DNA of 64,000 bases from Nocardioides pinisoli (GTDB taxonomy: Bacteria; Actinomycetota; Actinomycetes; Propionibacteriales; Nocardioidaceae): contig NZ_JANARS010000001.1 of the NCBI RefSeq assembly GCF_024199985.1, forward strand, positions 310,001 through 374,000. The letters run 5' to 3'. Positions within the stretch are counted from its first letter, which is position 1. Each line of letters starts with the position of its first letter. Shown in pieces: positions 16,576-24,122 of this stretch. Below the pieces are notes generated by a model. The model was not told the origin of the DNA. It saw nothing but the letters and a program-made list of their open reading frames with translations, and ran no database searches. A program made the translations under genes and the position numbers.

Positions 16576-17769
16576 ATGAAGGCTCTGGTTCTCGAGAACA
16601 TCCACCCGACGGCCGTCGACGTCCTGAGGTCACGCGGCTACGAGGTGGAGCTGCGGTCGGGAGCGCTGCGCGAGGACGAGCTGATCGAGGCGCTCGACGA
16701 CGTACAGCTGCTGGGCATCCGGTCCAACACGACGGTGACCAAGCGGGTCCTGGAGTCGGCTCCCGGCCTGGAGGCCATCGGCTGCTTCTGCATCGGCACC
16801 AACCAGGTCGACCTGGGCGCCGCCGCTGAGCGGGGCGTCGGTGTGTTCAACGCGCCGTACTCCAACACGCGGAGCGTGGTCGAGCTGGTGATCGGCGAGA
16901 TCATCGCGCTGGCCCGCCGGCTGCCGGAGAAGACCCAGCGGATGCACGACGGCGTGTGGGACAAGTCGGCGCGGGGGAGCCACGAGGTGCGCGGCCGGAC
17001 GCTCGGGATCGTCGGCTACGGCAACATCGGCACCCAGCTGTCCAACGTCGCCGAGGCGCTCGGGATGCGGGTGGTCTTCTACGACAAGGCGGACCGTCCG
17101 GCCCACGGCAACGCCCGCCGCATGGCGTCGCTCGGCGAGCTGCTCGAGACCGCGGACGTGGTCAGCCTCCACGTCGACGGCCGGCCCGGCAACGCAGGCC
17201 TCTTCGGCGCCAACGAGTTCGCCGCCATGAAGCCACGAGCCCTCTTCATCAACGCCTCGCGCGGCATGGTGGTCGACTACGACTCGCTGCGCAGCCACGT
17301 GCTGTCCGGGCACATCGCGGGCGCGGCGGTCGACGTCTTCCCGGTCGAGCCCAAGGCCCAGGGCGACGCGTTCGAGTCCGTGCTGCGGGGCCTCGACAAC
17401 GTCATCCTGACGCCCCACGTCGGCGGCTCGACCCAGGAGGCCCAGCAGGAGATCGGGTGGTTCGTGGCGGAGAAGCTCGCCGGCTTCGCCCTCCAGGGCA
17501 GCACGGCGCTGTCGGTCAACCTGCCGCAGGTCCTCACGCCCGCGCTCGACGGTGAGCACCGGCTCGGCTTCCTCCACCACAACGTCCCCGGCGTGCTCGC
17601 CAAGCTCAACGCCGTCTTCGCCGAGGCCGGCGACAACGTGATCGGTCAGCACCTCTCGACCCGCGACCACCTCGGGTACGTCGTCACCGACGCGTCGGAG
17701 CCGCTCTCCGCCGAGGCCGTCGAGGAGCTGCGGAGCTCGGAGCACTGCGTGTGGGTGCGCACCTGGTGA
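16576..17769 (+). CDS. serA: D-3-phosphoglycerate dehydrogenase
   Basis: A 397-residue NAD-dependent dehydrogenase for the first committed step of serine synthesis (3-phosphoglycerate to 3-phosphohydroxypyruvate). The Rossmann loop is GIVGYGNIG (about 144-152). Catalytic residues can be placed as R229 (NASRG), E258 (FPVEP) and H281 (TPHVGGST). Residues about 330-397 form an ACT domain (FLHHNVPGVLAKLN), which gives serine feedback control. Length and layout match the short E. coli-like type, not the long mycobacterial type with an intervening domain. It starts leaderless behind its own -10 box. 2-hydroxyglutarate activity is also possible for this type. Confidence 0.9.
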   Translation: MKALVLENIHPTAVDVLRSRGYEVELRSGALREDELIEALDDVQLLGIRSNTTVTKRVLESAPGLEAIGCFCIGTNQVDLGAAAERGVGVFNAPYSNTRSVVELVIGEIIALARRLPEKTQRMHDGVWDKSARGSHEVRGRTLGIVGYGNIGTQLSNVAEALGMRVVFYDKADRPAHGNARRMASLGELLETADVVSLHVDGRPGNAGLFGANEFAAMKPRALFINASRGMVVDYDSLRSHVLSGHIAGAAVDVFPVEPKAQGDAFESVLRGLDNVILTPHVGGSTQEAQQEIGWFVAEKLAGFALQGSTALSVNLPQVLTPALDGEHRLGFLHHNVPGVLAKLNAVFAEAGDNVIGQHLSTRDHLGYVVTDASEPLSAEAVEELRSSEHCVWVRTW

Positions 17770-17786
17770 CGTCGTCACTCCGCGAC

Positions 17787-18176
17787 ATGGACTTCGACGA
17801 CCAAGCGGCGCTGCGCCTGGGCGGCTGGGATCCGCGTTACGCGGTGGTGCTGGCGACGGCGGCTCGCGACGGAGTCGCTGCGGCTCTCGTCGACACGAAC
17901 GGCGACGGCGCGGAGATCAACCTCGACCAGTACGAGCAGGCAGCGGACGGGCGCTGGGAGGGCGTCGCCAGTGGCAACTGCGACGACTCCGGGGCGTTCG
18001 CGACGGGGTCCATGGCACTGGCGTGGGGACTCGCAAGCCCGCGATCCACGGTGACCGTTGAGTTCCACGGCGCCAGGCACGCCGTCGACGCAACCGGCCA
18101 AGGCTGGTGGATGTTCGCCATCCCGAGCAGCTCCGGTGACGTGCCGACCGTCGCGGGAGCGGTCGCAGGGGACTGA
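17787..18176 (+). CDS. Hypothetical protein (129 aa)
   Basis: A soluble protein beginning MDFDDQAALRLGGWDPRYAV. It has a Gly/Asp turn (VDTNGDGAEINLDQYEQ) and beta-strand-rich C-terminal half (STVTVEFHGARHAVDATGQGWWMFAIP) that resemble small beta-sandwich proteins, but no family is recognised. Earlier in-frame GTG starts at 17751 and 17766 overlap serA; ATG 17787 is preferred, and the choice is uncertain. It follows serA by 17 bp, so the two may share a transcript. Confidence 0.55.
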   Translation: MDFDDQAALRLGGWDPRYAVVLATAARDGVAAALVDTNGDGAEINLDQYEQAADGRWEGVASGNCDDSGAFATGSMALAWGLASPRSTVTVEFHGARHAVDATGQGWWMFAIPSSSGDVPTVAGAVAGD

Positions 18177-18220
18177 TCCCGATCGGCTCCCCGGCGTGCT
18201 CGTCGGACCCCGATCCGGTG

Positions 18221-18436
18221 TCAGGCCGGGGGGAGGCTCTCGGGGGTCCCGAGGATGCGGCGCGCAGCGGGGTCGGCGACGGCCCGCGCGACGACGTACG
18301 ACGCGAGCGTCGCGCCGCCGGCCACGTGACGGGTGTCGACGGTGAGGGTGGCTCCGTCGCGACCCGCGACGGAGCCTCCTGCGCGTCGGTGTCTGAACCC
18401 ACGAGCGCGGGACGCAGGACGCGTGTGACACTGCAT
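18221..18436 (-). pseudogene. Possible 3' remnant of an unrecognised gene
   Basis: A minus-strand frame whose last 50 codons (DGATLTVDTRHVAGGATL, SYVVARAVADPAARRILG, TPESLPPA stop) show the strong third-position GC bias of real genes here, while the upstream codons are Arg-rich and start next to the divergent GNAT gene. This looks like the C-terminal piece of a truncated gene. No family was recognised. A 71-residue genuine small protein is the alternative. Confidence 0.3.
18427..18432 (+). promoter_or_regulatory. Putative -10 box GACACT, leaderless start at 18439
   Basis: GACACT is followed by exactly 6 nt and the GTG of the GNAT gene, matching the spacing of the other putative leaderless starts. 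Confidence 0.35.
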
Positions 18437-18438
18437 CG

Positions 18439-19110
18439 GTGCCCGACCCGCTCAGCGACGTCCCCGTCGCACACTGGCCGCTGTTCGGGCTCCGGCTCCA
18501 CTGCGATGACGTCCACCTTCGCCCAGTGCGAGAGCACGACCTCCCGCTCCTGACGGAGCTGCAGCCGCACGACTACGAGCACGACCCCTCGGCTCCAGCG
18601 GTTCCCGGCGAGGAGCTGGCCGAACATCGGCGTCGGCTCGTGTACCAGGGCTATTGGCGCTCCCTGGGTACGTGGTCGCCTGCCTCGTGGTGCCTCGACT
18701 TCGCTGTCGAGCACGACGGCACGATCGTCGGCGTCCAGTCGCTCGAAGCTGCCGACTTCCTCGACCTCCGCACGGTCGACTCCGGATCCTGGCTGGTCGA
18801 ATCGGCACGGGGCCGTGGCATCGGCATCGCGATGCGCACAGCGGTCCTGGCCCTTGCCTTCGACCACCTCGGTGCCCTCGCAGCGGTGACCTCGGCGCGG
18901 TCCGACAATGCTGCGTCACTCGGGGTCTCGCGGCACGTGGGATACCGCGACAACGGTGTCAGCCTGAACCAGTCGGGCCGTGGCCTGGTGGAGCTCGCGC
19001 ACATGCGTCTGACGGCCGAGGAGTGGCGAGCATCCGGAGCGGGAGGGCGGGTCACGGTGAGTGGCGTCGACCCCTGCCGGCGTTGGTTCGGGCTGTCGTC
19101 CGCTCACTGA
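18439..19110 (+). CDS. GNAT-family N-acetyltransferase (RimJ/RimL-like)
   Basis: 223 residues. The fold is seen in LRPVREHDLPLL at the start, the central strand DFAVEHDGTIVGVQSLEA, then SGSWLVESARGRGIGIAMRTAVLALAF with the acetyl-CoA pyrophosphate loop R-G-R-G-I-G, and finally a NAASLGVSRHVGY element as in RimJ/RimL enzymes. It probably acetylates a protein N-terminus or a small amine; the substrate cannot be told. The GTG start has a -10-like box 6 nt upstream. It is convergent with the SGNH hydrolase gene. Confidence 0.8.
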   Translation: MPDPLSDVPVAHWPLFGLRLHCDDVHLRPVREHDLPLLTELQPHDYEHDPSAPAVPGEELAEHRRRLVYQGYWRSLGTWSPASWCLDFAVEHDGTIVGVQSLEAADFLDLRTVDSGSWLVESARGRGIGIAMRTAVLALAFDHLGALAAVTSARSDNAASLGVSRHVGYRDNGVSLNQSGRGLVELAHMRLTAEEWRASGAGGRVTVSGVDPCRRWFGLSSAH

Positions 19111-19161
19111 ATCGAATGTCCGGATGTGCGTGCGGTCGGGACCAGCGCGACCCTGAGCGAC

Positions 19162-19683
19162 TCACCACTTTGCGTGGACTGCGTCGGCGATTGCTCGAAG
19201 GACGAGCTTGTAGGCCGGTCCGCTCAGGTGGAGGCCGTCGTCGACGAAGGCAGCAGCGCCGAGTGGGGCGATGACGCGCTCCGTGCGCACCACGCCTGCG
19301 CCGGCGTCACCGCAGACGGAGAGGGCGGCGTCGCGGTACGCGTCGAGGATCGCGTTCGTGCGATCGCCCGAGCCGGTCAGGCGGGCCTCGTCGACCCCGG
19401 GCGGAGCGACGTAGATCCATCGACGGGCGGGCACGGACTCCAGGCACTGGGCGACGGCCCGCCCGAAGACCGTCATCGGGACCTGCTTCCACGGTGCGGC
19501 GTCGTTGGTGCCGACCGACAGGACGGCCAGGTCGCTGTCCTGGACGGCCACCCTCGTCGCCTGGGCCAGCACGTCCAGCGCGGACGCGCCGCCCTCTGCC
19601 GCGTTGCAGACGTCGGGCCCCACCACGGGGAGGTCGCGCCGAACCCTCGCGAGGTGGCTGTCCCCCAAGAACACGACGCGCAT
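19162..19683 (-). CDS. SGNH/GDSL-family hydrolase
   Basis: A 173-residue single-domain hydrolase. Block I is FLGDSHL, with the nucleophilic serine in a GDSH rather than GDSL context. Block III is SVGTNDAAPW, giving the oxyanion asparagine. Block V is DDGLHLSGPAY, giving the catalytic D-x-x-H pair. The Gly block II is probably in NAAEGGASA. There is no signal peptide, so it should act in the cytosol on an ester, thioester or acetyl group. A -10 box TAGCGT lies 6 nt before the ATG, and an array of CATGACGT motifs covers the promoter. Confidence 0.82.
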   Translation of the reverse strand: MRVVFLGDSHLARVRRDLPVVGPDVCNAAEGGASALDVLAQATRVAVQDSDLAVLSVGTNDAAPWKQVPMTVFGRAVAQCLESVPARRWIYVAPPGVDEARLTGSGDRTNAILDAYRDAALSVCGDAGAGVVRTERVIAPLGAAAFVDDGLHLSGPAYKLVLRAIADAVHAKW

Positions 19684-19817
19684 GACGTCACGCTAGCTCC
19701 GACGTTGTCCGCGACCCACAACGTCATGGCGCGAGGCAGGCAGGACGACCAGCACCCATGACGTACTGCCTCGACGTCATGGCCGACGGTCGCGACCGCG
19801 ACCATGCGCCATGACAT
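19681..19817. promoter_or_regulatory. Array of CATGACGT motifs upstream of the SGNH hydrolase gene
   Basis: The octamer CATGACGT, or its reverse complement, occurs at 19681-19688, 19721-19728, 19757-19764 and 19774-19781, with a one-mismatch copy at 19810-19817. The first copy covers the SGNH start codon and lies beside its -10 box. An 8-bp inverted repeat (19732-19739 with 19766-19773) sits between the middle copies. It looks like an operator cluster for an unknown regulator. Confidence 0.4.
19690..19695 (-). promoter_or_regulatory. Putative -10 box TAGCGT (minus strand), leaderless start at 19683
   Basis: Read on the minus strand, TAGCGT is followed by 6 nt (GACGTC) and then the ATG of the SGNH hydrolase gene. 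Confidence 0.45.
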
Positions 19818-19845
19818 CCGCGCTGCGTCCGCTCTTCCGCGAGGG

Positions 19846-20535
19846 CTATGGGGTGATGGCACCTGACAAGAGCGTGCGCGTCTGCGGGTCGGGCACGTGC
19901 GCGTCGAGATCCGCTCGATGCCACAGCAATCTCAGGAGCACCTCCGCTTCGCCGTGCAGCACGATCGACTCACCGTCGCCGAAGACGGCGTCTCCGCCCA
20001 CGTCCGTCGCGACCATGTAGACGGAACGCGACAGGGGCTGCACGCGCCCGAGCCGCACCTGTCGCGGGTAGATGACGTCCCGCACTTCGAGGACCCCATC
20101 CCACGCGAGCAAGGGATCGATCGATCGAGGCTGGCGTAGAGCATTGTCGGCGTCCCACACGTGCATCACGGTCTCGTGGACCTGACGCCGCCTCCAGAAC
20201 GCCGCGGTGGGGTCCCGGTCGTCGAGGGTCCACGCGGGTGCGTCCGCCGCTGCCGAGGTCAACACCTCGACCAGGTGCGAGGCGTGTTGGCGGTACCAGG
20301 TGGTCAACCCTTGACGACCGGTCTCGGCGGGCGGCTCCGGACGGAGGTCGGGGTTGCCTTGGAGAACGGCATGAGCCGCCCACTGATGGACACCGCCCAG
20401 GTGCACCACGAGGTCACGCAACGACCAACCCGGGCAGGAGGGGACCCGTGCGTCGAGGTCGGCATGCCGGACGACGTCACCGAACCGCTCGGTGTGGATC
20501 CCCAACAGCGACAACCAGTCAGGTGCTTCGGCCAC
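19846..20535 (-). CDS. Maleylpyruvate isomerase-family mycothiol-dependent protein
   Basis: 229 residues of the MDMPI (DinB-like) family. The N-terminal four-helix bundle carries probable metal ligands in LVVHLGGVHQWAAH and VHETVMHVWDADNA; the C-terminal MDMPI_C-like part runs from about 150 to 229. Relatives use mycothiol, the actinobacterial thiol, for isomerase or detoxifying transferase reactions, but the substrate of this one is unknown. The GTG start has a strong GGGGGG site upstream. It stands alone between the SGNH promoter and the toxin operon. Confidence 0.8.
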   Translation of the reverse strand: MAEAPDWLSLLGIHTERFGDVVRHADLDARVPSCPGWSLRDLVVHLGGVHQWAAHAVLQGNPDLRPEPPAETGRQGLTTWYRQHASHLVEVLTSAAADAPAWTLDDRDPTAAFWRRRQVHETVMHVWDADNALRQPRSIDPLLAWDGVLEVRDVIYPRQVRLGRVQPLSRSVYMVATDVGGDAVFGDGESIVLHGEAEVLLRLLWHRADLDAHVPDPQTRTLLSGAITP

Positions 20536-20620
20536 TGTTCATCCCCCCGTCCACGAGCGCCACCCCGGATCTGGCGCGATGCGGCCTTCGGTGAAGAGAA
20601 CTTGGTGCGGGGGAGCAGCC

Positions 20621-20977
20621 CTAGTCCATCTTCTCAGCCGTGGGTCCTCGCTCCGCTCCGCTGGCGCTGTCCTTGGCACTCGCGACCATCTCGGCTCGCT
20701 CGTCTGGCGTCAGGGACGCGAGGTAGCTGCGGTAGTCGTCCATGCCGACCGCGATGACGGCGGAGAACTCCGGGTCGTCAGCGAGGTCTCGGATGGGACG
20801 GCGGCCGGCCAGGACCTCGCCGACGATGGACGCCACACCGGTGTCGGGGTGCCGCTCAGCGATGCTGACCAGGTTGGCGCGCAGGCGTGCTGCCGATGCC
20901 TGGTCGTGAGTGAACGCCAGGAACTGATCGGGGTCGCCTGCCGGGTCCTGTCCAGCGTCGTGTGGGTGCGACGTCAT
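20621..20977 (-). CDS. Unrecognised last gene of the toxin operon (118 aa)
   Basis: A soluble helical protein: QFLAFTHDQASAARLRANLVS, then RHPDTGVASIVGEVLAGRRPI, DDPEFSAVIAVGMDDYRSYLA and SLTPDERAEMVASAKD. No domain is recognised. The ATG at 20977 is one base after the stop of the DUF2185 gene (TGA-C-ATG), so it is almost certainly translationally coupled to it. Position at the end of a toxin-immunity operon suggests a further immunity protein, a chaperone or a regulator of the toxin. Confidence 0.6.
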   Translation of the reverse strand: MTSHPHDAGQDPAGDPDQFLAFTHDQASAARLRANLVSIAERHPDTGVASIVGEVLAGRRPIRDLADDPEFSAVIAVGMDDYRSYLASLTPDERAEMVASAKDSASGAERGPTAEKMD

Positions 20978-20978
20978 G

Positions 20979-21329
20979 TCAGTCGCGGGGGACGTAGAGC
21001 TGGTCGGTGGGTATCGGCCGTCCGGTGGCGGTGTCGACGATCTGGATGCCGTCGCCCTCGTCGACGATCTGCAGGTCGGAGCCGACGGGGAGGTCCCAGA
21101 TGCCGATGAGCGCCGGCTCGAGCTCGCACACGGAGTTGAAGTCGGTGATGACGAGGTTGTTCGCGTCGTGGAGGTATTCCGTGGTGTCGATGTGGGAGAA
21201 GATGCGCCAGCCGTTGTCGGCGGCGGCGCGTGACTCCTCGCGGACCATCCACTTGATGCGCCCGGCGCCGGAGAGCACGTTCTTGGACACCAGGCAGGCG
21301 CCGGCTCCCGGGATGAACTCGATCGACAT
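20979..21329 (-). CDS. DUF2185 (Imm33-like) immunity protein
   Basis: 116 residues. LVSKNVLSGAGRIKWMVREE, then DNGWRIFSHID, LVITDFNSVCELEPALIGIWDLPVGSDLQIVD match the DUF2185 family (PF09951), used as an immunity protein (Imm33) in polymorphic-toxin loci. It is the second gene after the toxin, with the ankyrin gene between. It should bind and neutralise a toxin effector domain, either the adjacent nuclease or one captured earlier. Coupled to the downstream gene. Confidence 0.82.
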   Translation of the reverse strand: MSIEFIPGAGACLVSKNVLSGAGRIKWMVREESRAAADNGWRIFSHIDTTEYLHDANNLVITDFNSVCELEPALIGIWDLPVGSDLQIVDEGDGIQIVDTATGRPIPTDQLYVPRD

Positions 21330-21362
21330 GCGGGTTCCTTCGAGTCGGTGGTCGTGTCTGGG

Positions 21363-21935
21363 CTACTGCTCGGGCGGTGGGACGGGGATGCCGCGGTCGG
21401 TGAGGGTCTGCTCGGCACGGATGACGAGCTCGCCGCGTCCGCCTGCCCACTTCCGCAGGTTCGCCAGAACGGTGCGCCCGTGCATGCTCTCCTTCAGGAG
21501 ATCGAGGTCGGGGCGGGCGAGCAGGACGTCGTAGAACGGGGTGAGCTCGGCGTCGCTGAACTTGAACTTCGCGGCGATGGTCTCCAGCGGGGTGCCGAAC
21601 TTGGCGATCACCTCGTTGACGTCCGCGCCGGCGTCCAGCATGCGTTCGAGCAGCGGTGCCTCTGCGGTGAAGTCGTGCTGGTTGCGGCCGAGCAGGACGT
21701 GCAGCGGTCGTCCCTTGCGGACGTCTGCGCCGTCGTCGAGCAGCCGGTTGGCCATCGCGACCCGCTGGGTCGTGTCGGAGTTCGTCAGCGCCAACGTGAG
21801 CGGCGTGCCGGACTCGTACTCGTAGTTGACCCAGGCCGGCTCGTAGACCTTCTCGAGCTCGGCGAGGGTGCCGTGCGTGAGGGCGGCGTGGAGCGCGCTG
21901 GTGTCGCGAGGCTTGCTCCGGTTGAACAGACCCAT
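21363..21935 (-). CDS. Ankyrin-repeat immunity protein candidate
   Basis: 190 residues made of ankyrin-like helix-turn-helix units: SALHAALTHGTLAELEKVYE, TPLTLALTNSDTTQRVAMANRLLDDGADVRKG, RPLHVLLG with LLERMLDAGADVNEVIAKFG, then a Glu/Lys helix end (ELVIRAEQTLTDRG). Ankyrin proteins are a known immunity class next to polymorphic toxins. Lying immediately 3' of the GH-E nuclease gene (46-bp gap), it is the most likely cognate immunity protein. No secretion signal is seen, so it should act in the cytosol. Confidence 0.72.
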   Translation of the reverse strand: MGLFNRSKPRDTSALHAALTHGTLAELEKVYEPAWVNYEYESGTPLTLALTNSDTTQRVAMANRLLDDGADVRKGRPLHVLLGRNQHDFTAEAPLLERMLDAGADVNEVIAKFGTPLETIAAKFKFSDAELTPFYDVLLARPDLDLLKESMHGRTVLANLRKWAGGRGELVIRAEQTLTDRGIPVPPPEQ

Positions 21936-21981
21936 TGCTGGCTCGGCCTACCTTTCAGATCTGGCGTGTCGGTCGTGCTGG

Positions 21982-23334
21982 CTACGGCGCTTCGTCCACG
22001 TGTGAGCGGTTCCGCCCCGGATGCGCGACCTCGTAGTTGTCCGGGTTGCGATACGCGCGCAGGAATTCTTCCTTGGAGATCTTGCCCGACAGGTAGTCGT
22101 CGCGAAGCTTCCGGTACTCCTGCTCGGGCACGTGGCCCATGTCCCACACGTCTCGGCGGGGCTGACCGGGCTCCCACTCGATCTTGACCCTGTTGCCCTC
22201 CTTGTCGAGGACCCACACGTCGCCGTTGGCGTCCTTCGCGTTCTCCCAGACCTCATCGACCTGGCCCTTGCCGTAGGACGGACGGGAGTTCGCATACGGC
22301 AGCCGGTCACCGTTCTTGTCGTACCCGTAGGAGTTCGGCTTCCCCTTGTCCGGCAGCTTCCCGGTGGGGCGGCGCCGCATCGCCCTGGCGGAACGGAACT
22401 TGCGCAGGACGCGGGTGACGTCGGTGAGCTTCTCGACCGTGCGGACGATGGTGAAGACGGCGCGGACGCCACGGATGGCCGCCAGTGCGGTGATGACCCG
22501 GCGGGCGTAGTTCGCGGCCCGAGCCGCGACGAGCGCCGCACCGCCACCGGCGGCGAGGCCGGCGGTGAAGAACGAACCGATGCCCGCCACCACTGCGGTC
22601 GCGCCGACCTCGATGGCCAGGTCCTTCATCAGGCCCTTGACGGTGCTCTTCGTCTCCTCGACCTGGTTGGCGTAGTCGCGACACGCGGTGGCGAGCTCGC
22701 GGCACGCGCCGGCGATGTCGGCGGCGGCCTGCTTCACCTCGCCGATCGCCGCCTTTGCGGCCGGAATCTCGGGGGACCGCTGGTTGCCGAGCTGGGTCCT
22801 CGCGACCTCGCAGTAGGAGCTGAGCCCGTCGAGGCTCGACGCGGCGGCGTCCCACGCCGATGCGGCTTCACCGAGCCGGCCGGTGTCGGCGCCGGGCCAC
22901 GCGTAGCCCTCGAGGTAGTCGAGGATGACGTCCCAGAACTGCGGGGTGTCCTCGGCGTTGGCCCCCGACGCCGTCGGTGGGGTGTACGGCGACACCTCGA
23001 CCGGGTCGACCTCCTCCGGGGCTCCCGACCCGCCGCCCCTCTTCCCGTGCACCGACCCGGCGTCGGCGTCGGCGTGGTTGGCACCGGACGCCTCGGCAAT
23101 CGTGGCCAGCGTCCCGAGCGCCGTGACGAGGTCCGCCATCGCCGTGACGGCGGCGGCCGCGCCGGAGTCGTAGTTGGGGACGAACTCCTCCGAGGACTTG
23201 TCGTCGCCGCCCATGCCGCCGAACCCGCCGAGCTTGCCGGTCAGCGTCTCGTAGGCGTCCGCGGCGAGCCCGTTGGCGCTCGCGAGCGCGGACGCTGCGC
23301 TGGTGTAGCCGCCCGAGTCGACCTCGATCCTCAT
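21982..23334 (-). CDS. Polymorphic toxin with C-terminal GH-E (HNH/EndoVII) nuclease domain
   Basis: 450 residues. The N-terminus (1-100) is a helical, Ala/Gly-rich WXG100-like module; a Pro-rich linker follows (110-125), then helices (150-235) and a Gly/Ala hydrophobic segment (244-275). Residues about 335-450 are a GH-E nuclease: YGKGQVDEVWENAKD, WDMGHVPEQEY (G400, H401), ISKEEFLRAYRNPDNYEVAHPG and RNRSHVDE. GH-E is a domain of the HNH/EndoVII superfamily found in secreted toxins that cut nucleic acid. No signal peptide is present, so export by a type VII-like system via the adjacent WXG100 genes is inferred. The usual Glu near NYxxE may be replaced, as the sequence reads NYEVAHP. Confidence 0.85.
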   Translation of the reverse strand: MRIEVDSGGYTSAASALASANGLAADAYETLTGKLGGFGGMGGDDKSSEEFVPNYDSGAAAAVTAMADLVTALGTLATIAEASGANHADADAGSVHGKRGGGSGAPEEVDPVEVSPYTPPTASGANAEDTPQFWDVILDYLEGYAWPGADTGRLGEAASAWDAAASSLDGLSSYCEVARTQLGNQRSPEIPAAKAAIGEVKQAAADIAGACRELATACRDYANQVEETKSTVKGLMKDLAIEVGATAVVAGIGSFFTAGLAAGGGAALVAARAANYARRVITALAAIRGVRAVFTIVRTVEKLTDVTRVLRKFRSARAMRRRPTGKLPDKGKPNSYGYDKNGDRLPYANSRPSYGKGQVDEVWENAKDANGDVWVLDKEGNRVKIEWEPGQPRRDVWDMGHVPEQEYRKLRDDYLSGKISKEEFLRAYRNPDNYEVAHPGRNRSHVDEAP

Positions 23335-23639
23335 GAGAGCGACTCCCACATCTTCACGTTGGCGTCCGCGGCGCCGGTGTAGTTGGTGTGGGCGTTCCTG
23401 GCCGAGGCCCGCAGGTCTGCGAGGGCGGCACGCATGCCGCGCATGCCCTCCTCCCACGTCTTGTGGGCCTCGGCCTGTGCCTCGGCGGCGAGGCCCTCCC
23501 ACACGGACTGGAGGGCGGCGATCTGCTTCTCGATGTCGTTGGTCAGCGCCTCGAGGGCGTTCTCGGTCGCCTGGACGTCGGAGATGACGGCGTCGAGGTC
23601 GTCGGTGTCGATGGTGAAGATGCGTCCGGCCATGGTCAT
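23331..23639 (-). CDS. WXG100-family protein (toxin partner)
   Basis: 102 residues, mostly two long helices around a central turn with W47-E-G49 (SVWEGLAAEAQ), the W-x-G signature of type VII secretion partners. MTMAGRIFTIDTDDL starts it and NVKMWESLS ends it. The start codon at 23639 overlaps the TGA of the preceding gene (ATGA), and its own stop overlaps the toxin ATG (23331-23334), so all three are translationally coupled. It probably pairs with the toxin N-terminus or the other WXG100 protein for export. Confidence 0.8.
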   Translation of the reverse strand: MTMAGRIFTIDTDDLDAVISDVQATENALEALTNDIEKQIAALQSVWEGLAAEAQAEAHKTWEEGMRGMRAALADLRASARNAHTNYTGAADANVKMWESLS

Positions 23640-23959
23640 CCCAGCCTGTCGATGATGCGCGATGACAGCGCGTCGAGGCGCTGCTGGGAGGAGTCGTCGG
23701 AGGCGATGAAGTCGCGGTGGGTCTCGTCCAGCAGCTCGCGCATCGCGGTCAGCCCGGTGAGGACCTCGCCCGCGGACTCCTTCCACTCCTCCCAGGCGTC
23801 GGAGAACGCGTCAGCGGCCTCGCCCGACCATCCGGCGTTCAGGAACCCGCGGACGCGTCCGTCGATCTGGTTGCGGTCGCTGCGCAACCGCTCGGCCGCG
23901 TCGTGCACGTCGTCCTTCGCCTTCGCGAAGGCCGCGTGCATCACCTGCACCTGGTCCAC
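23636..23959 (-). CDS. WXG100-family protein, first gene of the toxin operon
   Basis: 107 residues from a GTG at 23959, which has a GGGAAGGGG site at correct distance. The W-S-G turn (GWSGEAADAF, W44) between two helices is the classic WXG100/ESAT-6 signature. The upstream stretch MGRRSATDLGKGHIV visible in the longer frame contains the ribosome site and is excluded. It opens the six-gene operon and presumably forms a heterodimer with the next protein as a secretion adaptor for the nuclease. Confidence 0.82.
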   Translation of the reverse strand: MDQVQVMHAAFAKAKDDVHDAAERLRSDRNQIDGRVRGFLNAGWSGEAADAFSDAWEEWKESAGEVLTGLTAMRELLDETHRDFIASDDSSQQRLDALSSRIIDRLG

Positions 23960-24122
23960 GATGTGCCCCTTCCCGAGGTCGGTTGCGGACCGTCTACCCA
24001 CCTGCGCGGGGGTCGAATCCTCGGCCGGAGACGTTTCAGTGCCGTTCGGAGAATCGCGTCGGCGACGCTGCCCTGCTCGCCGACGACCGAGTGGAGTGAC
24101 CGCTCCACCGACCGACCGCAGG

